From contig NZ_CP119392.1 of assembly GCF_029224025.1 (NCBI RefSeq), positions 3,123,001 through 3,187,000 on the forward strand: a stretch of 64,000 nucleotides of DNA, read 5' to 3'. Positions 8,821 to 18,215 of this stretch are shown here, one piece after another. The translations under genes were made by a program, and so were the position numbers. The notes below the pieces were generated by a model that saw nothing but the letters and a program-made list of their open reading frames with translations, did no database searches and was not told where the DNA came from. Origin of the DNA: Rhodanobacter sp. AS-Z3 (GTDB lineage Bacteria; Pseudomonadota; Gammaproteobacteria; Xanthomonadales; Rhodanobacteraceae). Every line of letters starts with the position of its first letter. Position 1 is the stretch's first letter.

Positions 8821-10338
8821 TCAGCCGGCGGGGATGGTCAGTGTGGTGCCAGCACGGACCGTGTTGCTGTTGATCTGGTTCGCATCCTTCAGCGCACCGA
8901 CGCTGACGCCATACTGGCGCGCGATGCTGCTGAGACTCTCGCCACGACCGACCTTGTGCACGTCATGCGCAGACGAGCCGGTCGATTTGCCAGCCGACTT
9001 GCCGGCGCTGGACACACTGCGGCCAGCCAACCGCACACCATTGCGCCGGGCGGCCTCAGCGGCAAACCAGGTGCCCTGCGGCGGAGTGGATTCAAAATAA
9101 TTCTTCACGCCGTCCATGACCGCTTCGGCGAGCTTTTTCTGGTGGGTTGGATCGCGCAACTTGCGCTCTTCGGCCGGGTTGCTGATGAAAGCCGTCTCGA
9201 CCAGGATCGACGGCACATCCGGCGACCGCAGCACCACGAAATTGGCCCGCTCGACATAGCCACGATGGGTCGGCCCCAGGCTTCCCAGCGCCTTCAACAC
9301 ATTGCCGGCGACCACATCGCTGGCCTGCATCGCCCAGCCCTGCTGCAGATCCAGCAATACCTTGGCCAGGCTGTCGTCCTTGTCGTCCAGCGAGGTGCCA
9401 CCGATCAGGTCAGCGCGGTTTTCACGATCGGCCAGCCAGCGAGCGGCCTCGCTGGTCTTGCCGCGCGGCGACAACACCCACACTGACGAGCCCTGGGCAT
9501 CGCCACTGGTGAAGGCATCCGCATGAATCGATACGAACAGGTCGGCATTGTGTTCGCGGGCAATTTTGTAGCGCTGTGCCAACGGGATGAAGTAGTCGCT
9601 ATCGCGGGTCAATACCGCCTTCATGCCGGGCTGGCGATTGATCTCGGCAGCCAGCGCGCGCGCCACGGCCAACGTGACGTTTTTCTCCAGCGTGCCACCG
9701 GGACCGTGCGAACCAGGGTCCTTGCCACCATGGCCGGCGTCAATAGCGACCACCACCTGACGCTGACCATTGAGCATGGCCGCGGCCTGTTCGGCGGCGA
9801 CCCGGCGACTGTGCGTGGGATTGCTGTACGACTCGATGGGCACTGACTTCGCCGACGCCGTGACAGTCACCGGCGCCTTCGCAACCGGAGCCGAGACTTT
9901 GTCGACGGCCGCCGCGACGTCACTTTCGACCTCGGCCGTAGTGGCTGCCGGGTAAAAATCCAGCACTAGCCGATAGTTGCCTTCATCGTTCGGCTTCAAC
10001 AGAAAACTTTTCAGATGACTGGCGGGATCAACCTTGGCAGTTACCTGCATTCCCTGGCCCAGACGCGAGTGACTGAGGCCACGAAGCAGGCCTTGCGCAG
10101 CGGGGTCAGAAAAATCACGGTCAGGACGGCTGCCGGGCAATTCGACCACGACCTCACCATTTTTCTGGCTGATCGTGTACTGCAGCGGGCCGGAGGCATC
10201 GAGCACGACCCGGGTGTATTCGGAACCGGCCCAGACTCGAGCACTCTTCAACTGAGCCGCGCTGACTGCAGACACAGGCAGCAGCGCCGCGATTGCGACG
10301 GCAAAAATACCTACCCGCTTGTTCAGGTAAACGCTCAT
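8821..10338 (-). CDS. amiC: N-acetylmuramoyl-L-alanine amidase with AMIN and LysM domains
   Basis: About 505 residues from the ATG at 10338 (MSVYLNKR), giving the signal peptide VGIFAVAIAALLPVSAVSA; a second ATG lies three codons upstream. Order of domains: AMIN domain (about 25-130), linker, Amidase_3 domain (about 190-415) with AIDAGHGGKDPGSHG, FVSIHADAF and ILVETAFISN carrying the zinc ligands and catalytic Glu, then a Ser/Lys-rich linker and one C-terminal LysM repeat (GESLSSIARQYGV). It cleaves septal peptidoglycan in the periplasm. AmiB and AmiC share this plan; the LysM is more AmiB-like, so the symbol is approximate. Confidence 0.92.
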   Translation of the reverse strand: MSVYLNKRVGIFAVAIAALLPVSAVSAAQLKSARVWAGSEYTRVVLDASGPLQYTISQKNGEVVVELPGSRPDRDFSDPAAQGLLRGLSHSRLGQGMQVTAKVDPASHLKSFLLKPNDEGNYRLVLDFYPAATTAEVESDVAAAVDKVSAPVAKAPVTVTASAKSVPIESYSNPTHSRRVAAEQAAAMLNGQRQVVVAIDAGHGGKDPGSHGPGGTLEKNVTLAVARALAAEINRQPGMKAVLTRDSDYFIPLAQRYKIAREHNADLFVSIHADAFTSGDAQGSSVWVLSPRGKTSEAARWLADRENRADLIGGTSLDDKDDSLAKVLLDLQQGWAMQASDVVAGNVLKALGSLGPTHRGYVERANFVVLRSPDVPSILVETAFISNPAEERKLRDPTHQKKLAEAVMDGVKNYFESTPPQGTWFAAEAARRNGVRLAGRSVSSAGKSAGKSTGSSAHDVHKVGRGESLSSIARQYGVSVGALKDANQINSNTVRAGTTLTIPAG

Positions 10339-10506
10339 AGCCCGCATTGAAGCGCAGCCGCACCAGCAATGCAAGACTTTTCCCTTGAATATCCATAACC
10401 TGCAGATCATTCATCAGGTGAGATCCAGTTATAGGATGCAACTCGCGCATTCCACACGGATCGTTTGCTGAACAACACAGGCACCGAATTTCCTCAAAGG
10501 AAATAA

Positions 10507-10995
10507 TTACTTGGCGAGTTGATCGAGCAGGCGCAGGCCACGCGGGCTGTGCGCACGCAGCGAGGCCCGACGTCCATCAGCGGCGTAATCCAGTGCCAAC
10601 TCGGCATCCGCTGGCGGCAACGCGCCGGCACCTCGTTCCGGCCATTCCACCAGCACCACGGCGGCCGGGTCAGAGAGAGCGTCCAGACCCAGCCATTCCA
10701 GTTCACCGGGATCGGCAATCCGATACAAATCCAGATGCCAGGCCGGCCGACCCCCTGCCGTATAGCCCTCGATCAGACTGTAGGTGGGGCTTTTGATCCG
10801 TTCGCCGACGCCCAGGGTAATCAGCAGCGCGCGGGCGAAACTGGTTTTGCCGGCGCCCAGCGGGCCATGCAGATACAACACCAGCCCATCAGCGAGCGCC
10901 TCGGCCACCTGGGCACCCAATTGGGTGGTGGCGGCCTCATCGGCCAGCAGCCAGCTCAATTCGGTATCTACCGACTCAATCATGCTCACGCTCAT
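10507..10995 (-). CDS. tsaE: tRNA threonylcarbamoyladenosine biosynthesis ATPase TsaE
   Basis: 162 residues. Walker A GPLGAGKTSFARALL (about 45-59), then IKSPTYSLIEGY and HLDLYRIADPGELEWLGL, which are diagnostic for TsaE (YjeE). It works with TsaB and TsaD in t6A37 modification of tRNAs reading ANN codons. The start overlaps the end of nnr by 20 bases, indicating coupling. The stop precedes amiC by 169 bases. Confidence 0.95.
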   Translation of the reverse strand: MSVSMIESVDTELSWLLADEAATTQLGAQVAEALADGLVLYLHGPLGAGKTSFARALLITLGVGERIKSPTYSLIEGYTAGGRPAWHLDLYRIADPGELEWLGLDALSDPAAVVLVEWPERGAGALPPADAELALDYAADGRRASLRAHSPRGLRLLDQLAK

Positions 10996-12475
10996 AGCCC
11001 GTCATGCCATTACCCAGAATACGCAGCGGCGCCAGCAGATCACTCGCCAGCAGGCCTCGTTCACCCTGCCGGGCCGCGCGGTCGCCCGCACGCGCATGCA
11101 ACCCCACGCCCATGCAGGCTGCCTGCCACGCACTGCAGCCCTGCGCCAACAGCGCCGCCACGATGCCAGTGAGCAGATCACCCATGCCACCAGTGGCCAT
11201 ACCAGGATTGCCCCACGGACAGACGTCCAGACGTCCATCCAAATCGGCAATCAAACTACCCGCACCTTTCAAGACCACGACCGCGTGATACCGACGCGCA
11301 AGCTCACGTGCGGCAGCGAAACGATCCTGCTCAACGGCACGGGTGGTGACTCCAAGCAATCGCCCCGCCTCACCGGGATGGGGCGTCAACACGGTTGGTG
11401 CACTGAACTGACGCGGTTCGCGCGCCAGCAGGTTCAGGCCATCGGCATCGAGCACCAGCGGCTTGTTTGCATCCAGCGCGGTCAGCCACAGCGCGTGTCC
11501 CCAGGCGGCTTGGCCCAGACCGGGACCCAACGCCAGCACGCTGGCACTTTCAAGCCTTGCAGCCAAGGCCTGCGGTCCGTCGACCCCATGCGCCATCAAT
11601 TCCGGTCGCGCCGCATTCAGCGCGAAAACATGCTCCGCGCGGGTCGCCACACTGACCAGGCCGGCACCGGCCCGCAACGCCGATTCGCCGGCCAGATGCA
11701 CGGCGCCCGCCATGCCGTGGTCACCACCGATCACCAGCACGTGGCCGTAGTTGCCCTTGTTGGCGTAGCGGTCGCGTGGCGGCAATGAATCCACCGTCAG
11801 CAGACAGGCATCCGCCGGCACTGCCGCACAGACGGCTTCAGGCACGCCTAGCGTTGCCAGTTCGAGAACACCCACGTGGTCGGCGGCGTGCCCCGTATGC
11901 AGTCCGCGCTTGCCGGCAATGAAGGTGACCGTGACGGCGGCACGAACGGCTGCGCCGAAACTGTTTCCGCTGTCGGCATCCAGGCCGCTGGGCACATCCA
12001 GCGCCAGTACCGGACAGCCACTGCGGTTGATCGCTTCGATCAACTGCGCGGGCAACCCCTCGGGAGCGCGATTGAGGCCGATGCCATACAGCGCATCCAC
12101 GTGCAGATCTACATCCGGCAACCTCGCCTGCTCGTTCCACAACAACACCCGACTGCCGAGCGACTCCCACGCCGTTCGCGCGGCCGCAGCTTCACCGTGG
12201 GAGTCAGGCGTCAACGCCACCAGCTCCACCTGCAAGCCGGCCTCATGCGCCAGCACGCCAAGCAGGAAGCCATCGCCACCGTTATTGCCCGGGCCACAAT
12301 GGATGCACAGGTGCTGCACCTGCGGCCAGTGCCGGCGCAGACTGCTCAGCGCCGCACTGGCCGCGCGACGCATCAACTCGGGGCCTGAAATACCCAGCGC
12401 CAACAAGGCCGCACGCTCAATGACCCGCAACTGTTCGACGGTATGCAGGTGGCGACTGGTGGGATGGACAGGCAT
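10976..12475 (-). CDS. nnr: bifunctional NAD(P)H-hydrate epimerase / ADP-dependent dehydratase
   Basis: About 499 residues from the ATG at 12475; the open frame extends further upstream but overlaps the divergent queG promoter region. N-terminal YjeF_N epimerase domain (GPGNNGGDGFLLGVLA at about 55-70, LDVPSGLDADSG). C-terminal ribokinase-like dehydratase domain with VLTPHPGEAGRLL and the diagnostic GNPGMATGGMGDLLTG. It repairs hydrated NADH and NADPH. Divergent from queG with 39 bases between starts, an arrangement common in proteobacteria. Confidence 0.95.
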   Translation of the reverse strand: MPVHPTSRHLHTVEQLRVIERAALLALGISGPELMRRAASAALSSLRRHWPQVQHLCIHCGPGNNGGDGFLLGVLAHEAGLQVELVALTPDSHGEAAAARTAWESLGSRVLLWNEQARLPDVDLHVDALYGIGLNRAPEGLPAQLIEAINRSGCPVLALDVPSGLDADSGNSFGAAVRAAVTVTFIAGKRGLHTGHAADHVGVLELATLGVPEAVCAAVPADACLLTVDSLPPRDRYANKGNYGHVLVIGGDHGMAGAVHLAGESALRAGAGLVSVATRAEHVFALNAARPELMAHGVDGPQALAARLESASVLALGPGLGQAAWGHALWLTALDANKPLVLDADGLNLLAREPRQFSAPTVLTPHPGEAGRLLGVTTRAVEQDRFAAARELARRYHAVVVLKGAGSLIADLDGRLDVCPWGNPGMATGGMGDLLTGIVAALLAQGCSAWQAACMGVGLHARAGDRAARQGERGLLASDLLAPLRILGNGMTGYEREHD

Positions 12476-12514
12476 GCGTGAATTATAGGCGCGCGACGCA
12501 CTTACAATAGGTGC

Positions 12515-13588
12515 ATGCCTGATGCCGAGACCTCCACCACGCCCGACTACGCTGCGCTTGCCCACGACATCAAGCGCTGGGCGCGCGAACTGGGCTTCGC
12601 CGATACCGGCATCAGCGGTACCCAACTGGCCGATGACGAGCAGCATTTACTGAGCTGGCTGGATCACGGCCACCACGGCGAAATGGAATACATGGCGCGC
12701 CACGGCACCAAGCGCACCCGGCCCGCCGAGCTGGAGCCCGGCACGCAGCGGGTCATTTCGGTACGCATGGATTACATCCCGCCCGGTACCGCCAACGCCT
12801 GGGCGGTACTCAACGACGCCGAAGCAGGTTATGTGTCGCGCTACGCACTGGGGCGCGATTATCACAAGCTGATGCGAGGTCGCCTGCAGAAGTTGGCCGA
12901 GCGCATCCATGCCGCCGTCGGTGACTTCGGCTACCGCGCTTACGTGGATTCTGCACCGGTGCTGGAAAAGGCGCTGGCGCGCAACGCCGGCATGGGCTGG
13001 ATCGGCAAGCACACGGTGCTGATCAACCGTAACGCCGGCTCGTATTTCTTCCTTGGCGAGCTGTACACCGACCTGCCCTTGCCGGTGGATGAACCCGCCA
13101 GCGCGCACTGCGGCAGCTGCACGCGCTGCATCGATGTTTGCCCGACCCAGGCGATCATCGGGCCGTATCAACTGGATGCCAAGCGCTGCATTTCGTATCT
13201 GACCATCGAACTGAAAGGCAGCATTCCGGAAGATCTGCGTACACCGATGGGCAACCGTATCTTCGGCTGCGATGACTGCCAGCTGGTGTGTCCGTGGAAC
13301 AAGTTCGCGCAAGTCACCACCGAAGCGGATTTCGCGCCGCGGCACAGTCTGGATGGCGCCAAGCTGGTCGAACTGTTTGCCTGGACCGAGGATGAGTTCC
13401 TCAAGCGCACCGAAGGCATGGCGATTCGCCGTACCGGCTACGAAGGCTGGCTACGTAATATCGCGGTGGCGCTGGGCAATGCGCCAGGCTCGACGGAGGT
13501 GATCGAGTCACTCAACGCACGCGCCGAACATCCGTCGGCGGTCGTGCGTGAGCATGTGGCGTGGGCGCTGGCCAAGCAACGCCGCTGA
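12515..13588 (+). CDS. queG: epoxyqueuosine reductase QueG
   Basis: 357 residues, usual size. DUF1730 N-terminal cobalamin-binding region with EYMARHGTKR and RYALGRDYHKLMR; two 4Fe-4S motifs, HCGSCTRCIDVCPTQAI (about 192-208) and FGCDDCQLVCPWNKFA (about 249-264). It catalyses the last step of queuosine synthesis in tRNA, reducing epoxyqueuosine. The C-terminus has the HEAT-like helices described for the family. Divergent from nnr. Confidence 0.96.
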   Translation: MPDAETSTTPDYAALAHDIKRWARELGFADTGISGTQLADDEQHLLSWLDHGHHGEMEYMARHGTKRTRPAELEPGTQRVISVRMDYIPPGTANAWAVLNDAEAGYVSRYALGRDYHKLMRGRLQKLAERIHAAVGDFGYRAYVDSAPVLEKALARNAGMGWIGKHTVLINRNAGSYFFLGELYTDLPLPVDEPASAHCGSCTRCIDVCPTQAIIGPYQLDAKRCISYLTIELKGSIPEDLRTPMGNRIFGCDDCQLVCPWNKFAQVTTEADFAPRHSLDGAKLVELFAWTEDEFLKRTEGMAIRRTGYEGWLRNIAVALGNAPGSTEVIESLNARAEHPSAVVREHVAWALAKQRR

Positions 13589-13591
13589 AAC

Positions 13592-13984
13592 TCAGCCGTC
13601 AGCCATCTGCTTCGGGATCGAGCGATTGGTGTGGCTGATGTGGTTGCCCGGGCCGGCTGCAATGTAGACGCAGGTGGGCTGGTAGTTGTCCAGCTCGGCT
13701 TCGCTCAGCTGCACGAAGGCGGCGATGATCACGATGTCGCCAGTCTGCGCACTGCGCGCGGCACTGCCATTCACCGAGATGATGCCGGAGCCTTCCTCGG
13801 CGCGCAGCGCGTAGGTCACGAAACGCTGGCCACTGTTGACGTTCCAGGCGTGGATCTGTTCGTACTCGCGGATACCGGAGGCGTCCAGCAGCAGTCCGTC
13901 GATCGCGATCGAGCCTTCGTAGTGCAATTCGGCGTGGGTCACCGTGGCGCGGTGGATCTTGGCCTTGAGCATGTTCAGATGCAT
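13592..13984 (-). CDS. panD: aspartate 1-decarboxylase proenzyme
   Basis: 130 residues from the ATG at 13984 ([16 protein letters not shown], the typical PanD start); the frame is open further upstream but not coding. The self-cleavage site is Gly24-Ser25 within YEGSIAID; Ser25 becomes the pyruvoyl group. It makes beta-alanine for pantothenate. Last gene of the pcnB-folK-panB-panC-panD run, 106 bases after panC. Converges with queG, leaving 3 bases between stops. Confidence 0.96.
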   Translation of the reverse strand: MHLNMLKAKIHRATVTHAELHYEGSIAIDGLLLDASGIREYEQIHAWNVNSGQRFVTYALRAEEGSGIISVNGSAARSAQTGDIVIIAAFVQLSEAELDNYQPTCVYIAAGPGNHISHTNRSIPKQMADG

Positions 13985-14089
13985 GGGAATCTTGGTTTCC
14001 GGCAGGATCAGCCTGCAAAGTCCGACATTATCGAACTGCTGACGCTGCATCGCAACATCGGCCGCGCATCCGCCGGACTTGCGGCCGAC

Positions 14090-14935
14090 TCAGTCCAGCA
14101 GCAGGTTGTCGATCAGCCGGGTCTTGCCCATTCGTGCAGCTACCAGCGCAATCAGACCGCTGGACTCGCCCCCGGCCGGCTCGGCAAGGTCGTCGGCACG
14201 CCGGATCGCCACGTAATCCGGAACAAAACCCGCCCGCTGCAGGCGTGCACTTGCGGTTTGCTCGATCGCCTGCCACGGATGCCCCTGAACCAGCAGCTCG
14301 CGCATCTTTTGCAGTGTGTCGTGGATCAACGGCGCGCGCGCACGCTCTTCGGCACTCAGGTACTGATTGCGCGAACTCAGTGCCAGGCCATCATCGGCAC
14401 GCAGAATCGGTGCCGCCATGACCTTCAGCGGCAGCCCCAGGTCGCGCACCATTCGTTCAATGACTTTCAGCTGCTGGAAGTCCTTCTGGCCGAACACCGC
14501 CACATCCGGCTGGACCAGGTTGAACAGCTTGCACACCACGGTCGCCATGCCATCGAAATGACCCGGTCGGTGCGCGCCTTCCAGCGTGTCGGTGATCCGC
14601 GGCACGCGCACGCTGACACTCTGCTCGGGACCAAACGGGTAGATCGTGGCGACTTCCGGCGCAAACAGCAGGTCACAGCCGGTTTCGGCCAACGCCGCCT
14701 GATCCTGCACCAGGGTGCGCGGATACCGGTCGTAATCTTCGTTCGGACCGAACTGGGTCGGGTTGACGAACACGCTGGCGACAACCCGCTCGTTGCGCGC
14801 ACGCGCCAGCTTGATCAGCGACTGGTGACCGGCATGCAGGTTGCCCATGGTCGGCACGAAACCCACCGTCTGGCCCTGCGTGCGCCAGCCACGGATCGCC
14901 GCACGCAGGGCGGGGATGTCTTGTACGGTCTGCAT
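14090..14935 (-). CDS. panC: pantothenate synthetase
   Basis: 281 residues from the ATG at 14935. Signatures: VGFVPTMGNLHAGHQSLI (about 23-40, HIGH-like), SVFVNPTQFGPNEDYDRYPRT, and VAVFGQKDFQQL. Residues SSRNQYLS form the KMSKS-like loop. It condenses pantoate and beta-alanine using ATP. The frame remains open upstream through the panB-panC gap, where three 15-base units repeat. Confidence 0.96.
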   Translation of the reverse strand: MQTVQDIPALRAAIRGWRTQGQTVGFVPTMGNLHAGHQSLIKLARARNERVVASVFVNPTQFGPNEDYDRYPRTLVQDQAALAETGCDLLFAPEVATIYPFGPEQSVSVRVPRITDTLEGAHRPGHFDGMATVVCKLFNLVQPDVAVFGQKDFQQLKVIERMVRDLGLPLKVMAAPILRADDGLALSSRNQYLSAEERARAPLIHDTLQKMRELLVQGHPWQAIEQTASARLQRAGFVPDYVAIRRADDLAEPAGGESSGLIALVAARMGKTRLIDNLLLD

Positions 14936-14954
14936 GATCGGTCGACTCGCCAGC

Positions 14955-15000
14955 TCGGTTGAAACAAGCCCGGTAGAAACAGGATTAGTTGAAACAATGC
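14955..15000. repeat. three imperfect 15-bp units across the panB stop and panB-panC gap
   Basis: Read on the minus strand, TGTTTCAACTAATCC, TGTTTCTACCGGGCT and TGTTTCAACCGAGCT follow one another. The first unit contains the last panB codons and stop, so the array looks like slippage duplication of the gene end. No function is suggested by the sequence. Confidence 0.55.
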
Positions 15001-15815
15001 TCGGGCGCCGGGAAGGCGCCGCTGCGGACGTCGTCAGCATACGCGGCAATCGCCGCGGCCACCGAGTCGCGCCCGGCCAGAAAATCCTTGCTGAATTTCG
15101 GTCGTTTGCCCGGCGTGATGCCGAGCATGTCGTGGATCACCAAGACCTGGCCATCACAATGCGGCCCGGCACCAATGCCGATCACCGGTATCGACAACGC
15201 CGCGGTCACCCGCCGCCCCAGTTCCACCGGCACACCTTCCATGACCAGCAAGTCGGCACCAGCGGCCTGCACCGCCTGCGCCTCCTCCAGCACGCGATCG
15301 GCAGCGACCTGTTCGCGTCCCTGGATACGAAAGCCGCCGAATTTATGCACTGATTGCGGAGTGAGCCCGAGGTGCGCGCAAACCGGAATGGCGCGCGCGC
15401 TCAATCCGGCAATCGCCTCCAGGATGTGGGGTGCCGCGCCTTCGATCTTGACCATCGCCGCACCGGCTTCACCAACCAGTCGCGCGCCAGCTTCCAGCGC
15501 ATGCGCCACATCGCGATCAGCCATGAACGGCAGATCCGCGACCAGCAACGTGGCTGACAGTCCACGTGCCACCGCGGTGGTGTGATAAACCATGTGGTCG
15601 AGCGTTACCGGCAAGGTGCTGTTGTGCCCTTGCACCACCATGCCCAGCGAATCGCCAACGAGGGCGATATCTATTCCGGCAGATTCCAGTTGCCAGGCAA
15701 AGCTGGCGTCATAAGCGGTAAGCATGACGATGCGCCGACCTTCGGCCTTCATCGCAAGCAGGCCTGGCACGGTCACCGGCTTGCGGTCGGGGACACTGGC
15801 GTTCTGCACGTACAC
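14985..15815 (-). CDS. panB: 3-methyl-2-oxobutanoate hydroxymethyltransferase
   Basis: 276 residues with [27 protein letters not shown] N-terminus (split here over residues 16-37), [42 protein letters not shown] and [21 protein letters not shown]. It transfers a hydroxymethyl group from 5,10-methylene-THF to alpha-ketoisovalerate, giving ketopantoate. Located between folK and panC in the pantothenate/folate run. Confidence 0.97.
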   Translation of the reverse strand: MYVQNASVPDRKPVTVPGLLAMKAEGRRIVMLTAYDASFAWQLESAGIDIALVGDSLGMVVQGHNSTLPVTLDHMVYHTTAVARGLSATLLVADLPFMADRDVAHALEAGARLVGEAGAAMVKIEGAAPHILEAIAGLSARAIPVCAHLGLTPQSVHKFGGFRIQGREQVAADRVLEEAQAVQAAGADLLVMEGVPVELGRRVTAALSIPVIGIGAGPHCDGQVLVIHDMLGITPGKRPKFSKDFLAGRDSVAAAIAAYADDVRSGAFPAPEHCFN

Positions 15816-15873
15816 GGCAATTCCTGATCAATGATGCTGGGCCGCCGATTATCCGGCGCGCCACGTTGATGGC

Positions 15874-16353
15874 TCAAGCGACGCGTTCGCAGCCGGACAG
15901 GTCAAGTGCAGCCAGTTGCTCCGCCACGGTGGCGTTTCCGGCTACACACAAGTGCGGTGCAATATCGCCCAACGGCAACATCACGAAAGCACGCTCGGCC
16001 ATACGGGGGTGCGGCAACGTCAGTTGCGGATCATCCAGCTGGACGCCTTCGACATGCAGCAGATCCAGATCCAGTGTACGCGGCCCGTTGCGTTCGGCAT
16101 GCACCCGGCCGGCGCGTTGCTCGATCGCCAGCAAGGCATCCAGCAAGACACGCGGCGCCAGTTCGGTATCCAGTTCCACCACGGCATTGATGAAGGGTGG
16201 CTGCTCCAGCACACCCCAGGGCGCGGTGCGGTAAAGCGATGAACGCTGCAGCAAACGTGTCGTCGGCAATTGTTCGAGCGCGTCCATTGCGTCGAGCACC
16301 TGCCGCCGTGGATCGCCAAGATTGCTGCCCAACGCCACGTAGGCAAGACTCAT
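15874..16353 (-). CDS. folK: 2-amino-4-hydroxy-6-hydroxymethyldihydropteridine diphosphokinase
   Basis: 159 residues. HPPK motifs: ALGSNLGDPRRQV (about 7-19), NAVVELDTEL, ERNGPRTLDLDLL (about 86-98) and LPHPRMAERAFVMLPL. It pyrophosphorylates 6-hydroxymethyldihydropterin in folate synthesis. The start overlaps the pcnB stop by 4 bases (ATGA-type), so it is translated after pcnB. Confidence 0.95.
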   Translation of the reverse strand: MSLAYVALGSNLGDPRRQVLDAMDALEQLPTTRLLQRSSLYRTAPWGVLEQPPFINAVVELDTELAPRVLLDALLAIEQRAGRVHAERNGPRTLDLDLLHVEGVQLDDPQLTLPHPRMAERAFVMLPLGDIAPHLCVAGNATVAEQLAALDLSGCERVA

Positions 16354-17702
16354 GCAGAACCCGACTTGTTGCCTGGCTTGCGGCGACGCCGACGCGGCCG
16401 CGGCGGTTTGGCTGCCACCGGCGCCGGGATGTAGTCACTGCCACCACCACCGGCTGGCAACGCCGAGGCCAGCACATCTTGCGGAAGCTGTTGTGCGTGC
16501 GCCCACCACTGGCCCAACTCACGCATGGCCGGCGACTCGTCCGCACGCAGCAGGAGGAAGTCGAATGCCGCACGAAAGCGCGGATGCGCCATCAAACGGA
16601 ACACGCGCTTGCGCTGGATCTGCTCGAAACGCGGTTGCAACGACCAGATTTCTTCCATGGTGAAGGTGAACCGGCGCGGGATCGCTACCCGCTGACACTG
16701 CTCGCCCACGACCCGCGCGGCAGCCTGTGCCCACGCCTCGTTGCTCTCGATGCCGCGGCCAATCAACTGGTGCGCCACGTCGCGCACTTCACCCCACAGC
16801 AACACCGCGAACAGGAAGGCCGGCGTCACCGACTTGCCTTCGTGGATGCGTGCGTCGGTATTGGCCAGGCCATTTTCGACCAACGAGCGCAGCGCCTGGT
16901 CGCCGCGTTTCAGCGCGCGTGCCGTGGCGGGAAACAGAAACTTCAGCAGGCCGCAATGCTCCAGCATGCGGAAGCTCTTCAGGCCGTTGCCGGACAGGAA
17001 CATCTTCAACGACTCGTCAAACAGACGTGCCGGCGCAGCATCGGCCAGCAAGGGCCCCAGCGTCTCGAACGGCGCCATCGCCGCAGCATCGATCTGCATG
17101 TCCAGCTTCGCCGCCAGACGCGCGGCGCGCAGCATGCGTACCGGATCTTCGTGATAACGGATATCGGGGTCGCCGATCAGGCGCAACATCCGGTCCTGCA
17201 GATCCTGCATGCCACCGACGTAGTCACGTACCGAAAAATCGCTGATGTCGTAGTACATGGCGTTGACGCGGAAGTCGCGGCGGATTGCGTCCTCTTCGAT
17301 CGTGCCCCAGATGTTGTCACGCACGATCAGGCCGTCGACGATGTGGCGATCACCTTCGCCGCCTTCTTCGCCGATGCCACGAAAAGTAGCCACCTCGATG
17401 ATTTCCGGACCGAACACCACGTGCGCCAGACGGAAGCGTCGACCGATCAGGCGACAGTTGCGGAACAGCCTTTTCACTTCATCGGGCGTGGCATCGGTGG
17501 CCACGTCGAAATCCTTCGGCTGCAGCCCCAGCAGCAGGTCGCGTACCGCCCCGCCTACCAGATAAGCGGTATGGCCAGCCTCGTTGAGTCGGTACAGCAC
17601 GCGCAACGCCGCCTTGCTGATGTTCTTGCGCGAAATGATGTGCTGGTCGCGCGGAATGATCCGCAGCGTCGGCGTGGCGTCGATCGTTGTTTGAAGATTC
17701 AA
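16350..17702 (-). CDS. pcnB: polynucleotide adenylyltransferase PcnB (poly(A) polymerase I)
   Basis: 450 residues. Class II nucleotidyltransferase motif LVGGAVRDLLLGLQPKDFDV (about 48-67) with the DFD metal pair, followed by RNCRLIGRRFRLAHV, and RDFRVNAMYYDI; the strongly basic C-terminus (PRPRRRRRKPGN) distinguishes PcnB from CCA-adding enzymes. It adds poly(A) tails that promote RNA decay. First gene of the run with folK and pan genes. Confidence 0.93.
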   Translation of the reverse strand: MNLQTTIDATPTLRIIPRDQHIISRKNISKAALRVLYRLNEAGHTAYLVGGAVRDLLLGLQPKDFDVATDATPDEVKRLFRNCRLIGRRFRLAHVVFGPEIIEVATFRGIGEEGGEGDRHIVDGLIVRDNIWGTIEEDAIRRDFRVNAMYYDISDFSVRDYVGGMQDLQDRMLRLIGDPDIRYHEDPVRMLRAARLAAKLDMQIDAAAMAPFETLGPLLADAAPARLFDESLKMFLSGNGLKSFRMLEHCGLLKFLFPATARALKRGDQALRSLVENGLANTDARIHEGKSVTPAFLFAVLLWGEVRDVAHQLIGRGIESNEAWAQAAARVVGEQCQRVAIPRRFTFTMEEIWSLQPRFEQIQRKRVFRLMAHPRFRAAFDFLLLRADESPAMRELGQWWAHAQQLPQDVLASALPAGGGGSDYIPAPVAAKPPRPRRRRRKPGNKSGSA

Positions 17703-17847
17703 GCGGTCGGAATCCTTAGCAGAGCAAAGCTGCCCGTCGGTTGCAATATATCGCGGTGCGCCGCTCCGCGAACCGTCCCACGCAGCGCACGAAACGCGTG
17801 CACCGAAGGGCCTGTTCCGGGCAACGCAGCCTGATGCGGGGCAGGCA

Positions 17848-17875
17848 TTGCCGGGCGGAACAATTCCGCTATACT
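17848..17875 (+). promoter_or_regulatory. sigma70-type promoter of tRNA-Glu
   Basis: -35 TTGCCG (17848-17853), 16-base spacer, -10 TATACT (17870-17875), followed by a GC-rich discriminator GCGCGCC typical of stringently controlled stable RNA promoters. The tRNA begins 20 bases after the -10 box. Confidence 0.65.
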
Positions 17876-17895
17876 AGCGCGCCTCGCTGCATAAC

Positions 17896-17971
17896 GCTCC
17901 CTTCGTCTAGTGGCCTAGGACACTGCCCTCTCAAGGCGGGAACACGAGTTCGAGTCTCGTAGGGAGCACCA
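17896..17971 (+). tRNA. tRNA-Glu (anticodon CTC)
   Basis: 76-nt cloverleaf with encoded CCA. Acceptor GCTCCCT pairs with AGGGAGC; anticodon stem CTGCC/GGCGG around loop CTCTCAA puts CTC at 17930-17932, reading GAG; T-arm ACGAG-TTCGAGT-CTCGT. Discriminator A at 17968. Stand-alone gene with its own promoter. Confidence 0.95.
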
Positions 17972-17980
17972 TTACTTTTG

Positions 17981-18187
17981 CAATCTTCCATGATTGCCGT
18001 TTTCGGGAAAGGTCTCGACGACCCGCGGCGGGGACGGTCACTGGCTGGGTCAGAAGCGGCCATCCATGACCGCACTCGGCGTCACCTGTGCGATCATCCA
18101 TGATCGCCGCACTCGGTACGCTTGCCGTCAACTGACAGCCCTGTCGTACCCGGCGGAGATCAAAGGCGGCCATCCATGGCCGCACTC
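17981..18187. repeat. four short palindromic repeats downstream of tRNA-Glu
   Basis: Imperfect copies of GCGGCCATCCATGGCCGCAC at about 17981-17999, 18056-18079, 18090-18116 and 18166-18187. Each is centred on CATCCATG with compensating changes on both arms (GGCC, GACC, GATC, GATT), so pairing is largely conserved. The spacing is irregular (about 75, 34, 76 bases). No gene is seen in 17972-18215. They may be a REP-type family different from the GTAGGAGC one. Confidence 0.7.
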
Positions 18188-18215
18188 TTCATAAGAGCTA
18201 CGAGCGGGCTATTTC

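Noticed and set aside
16197..17834. 545-codon plus-strand open frame
   Set aside because: Antisense to folK and pcnB, which have clear motifs; a typical shadow frame of high-GC genes.
17869..18185. Minus-strand small frames across tRNA-Glu (for example PTRLELVFPP)
   Set aside because: These are translations of the tRNA antisense strand, a known annotation artefact.
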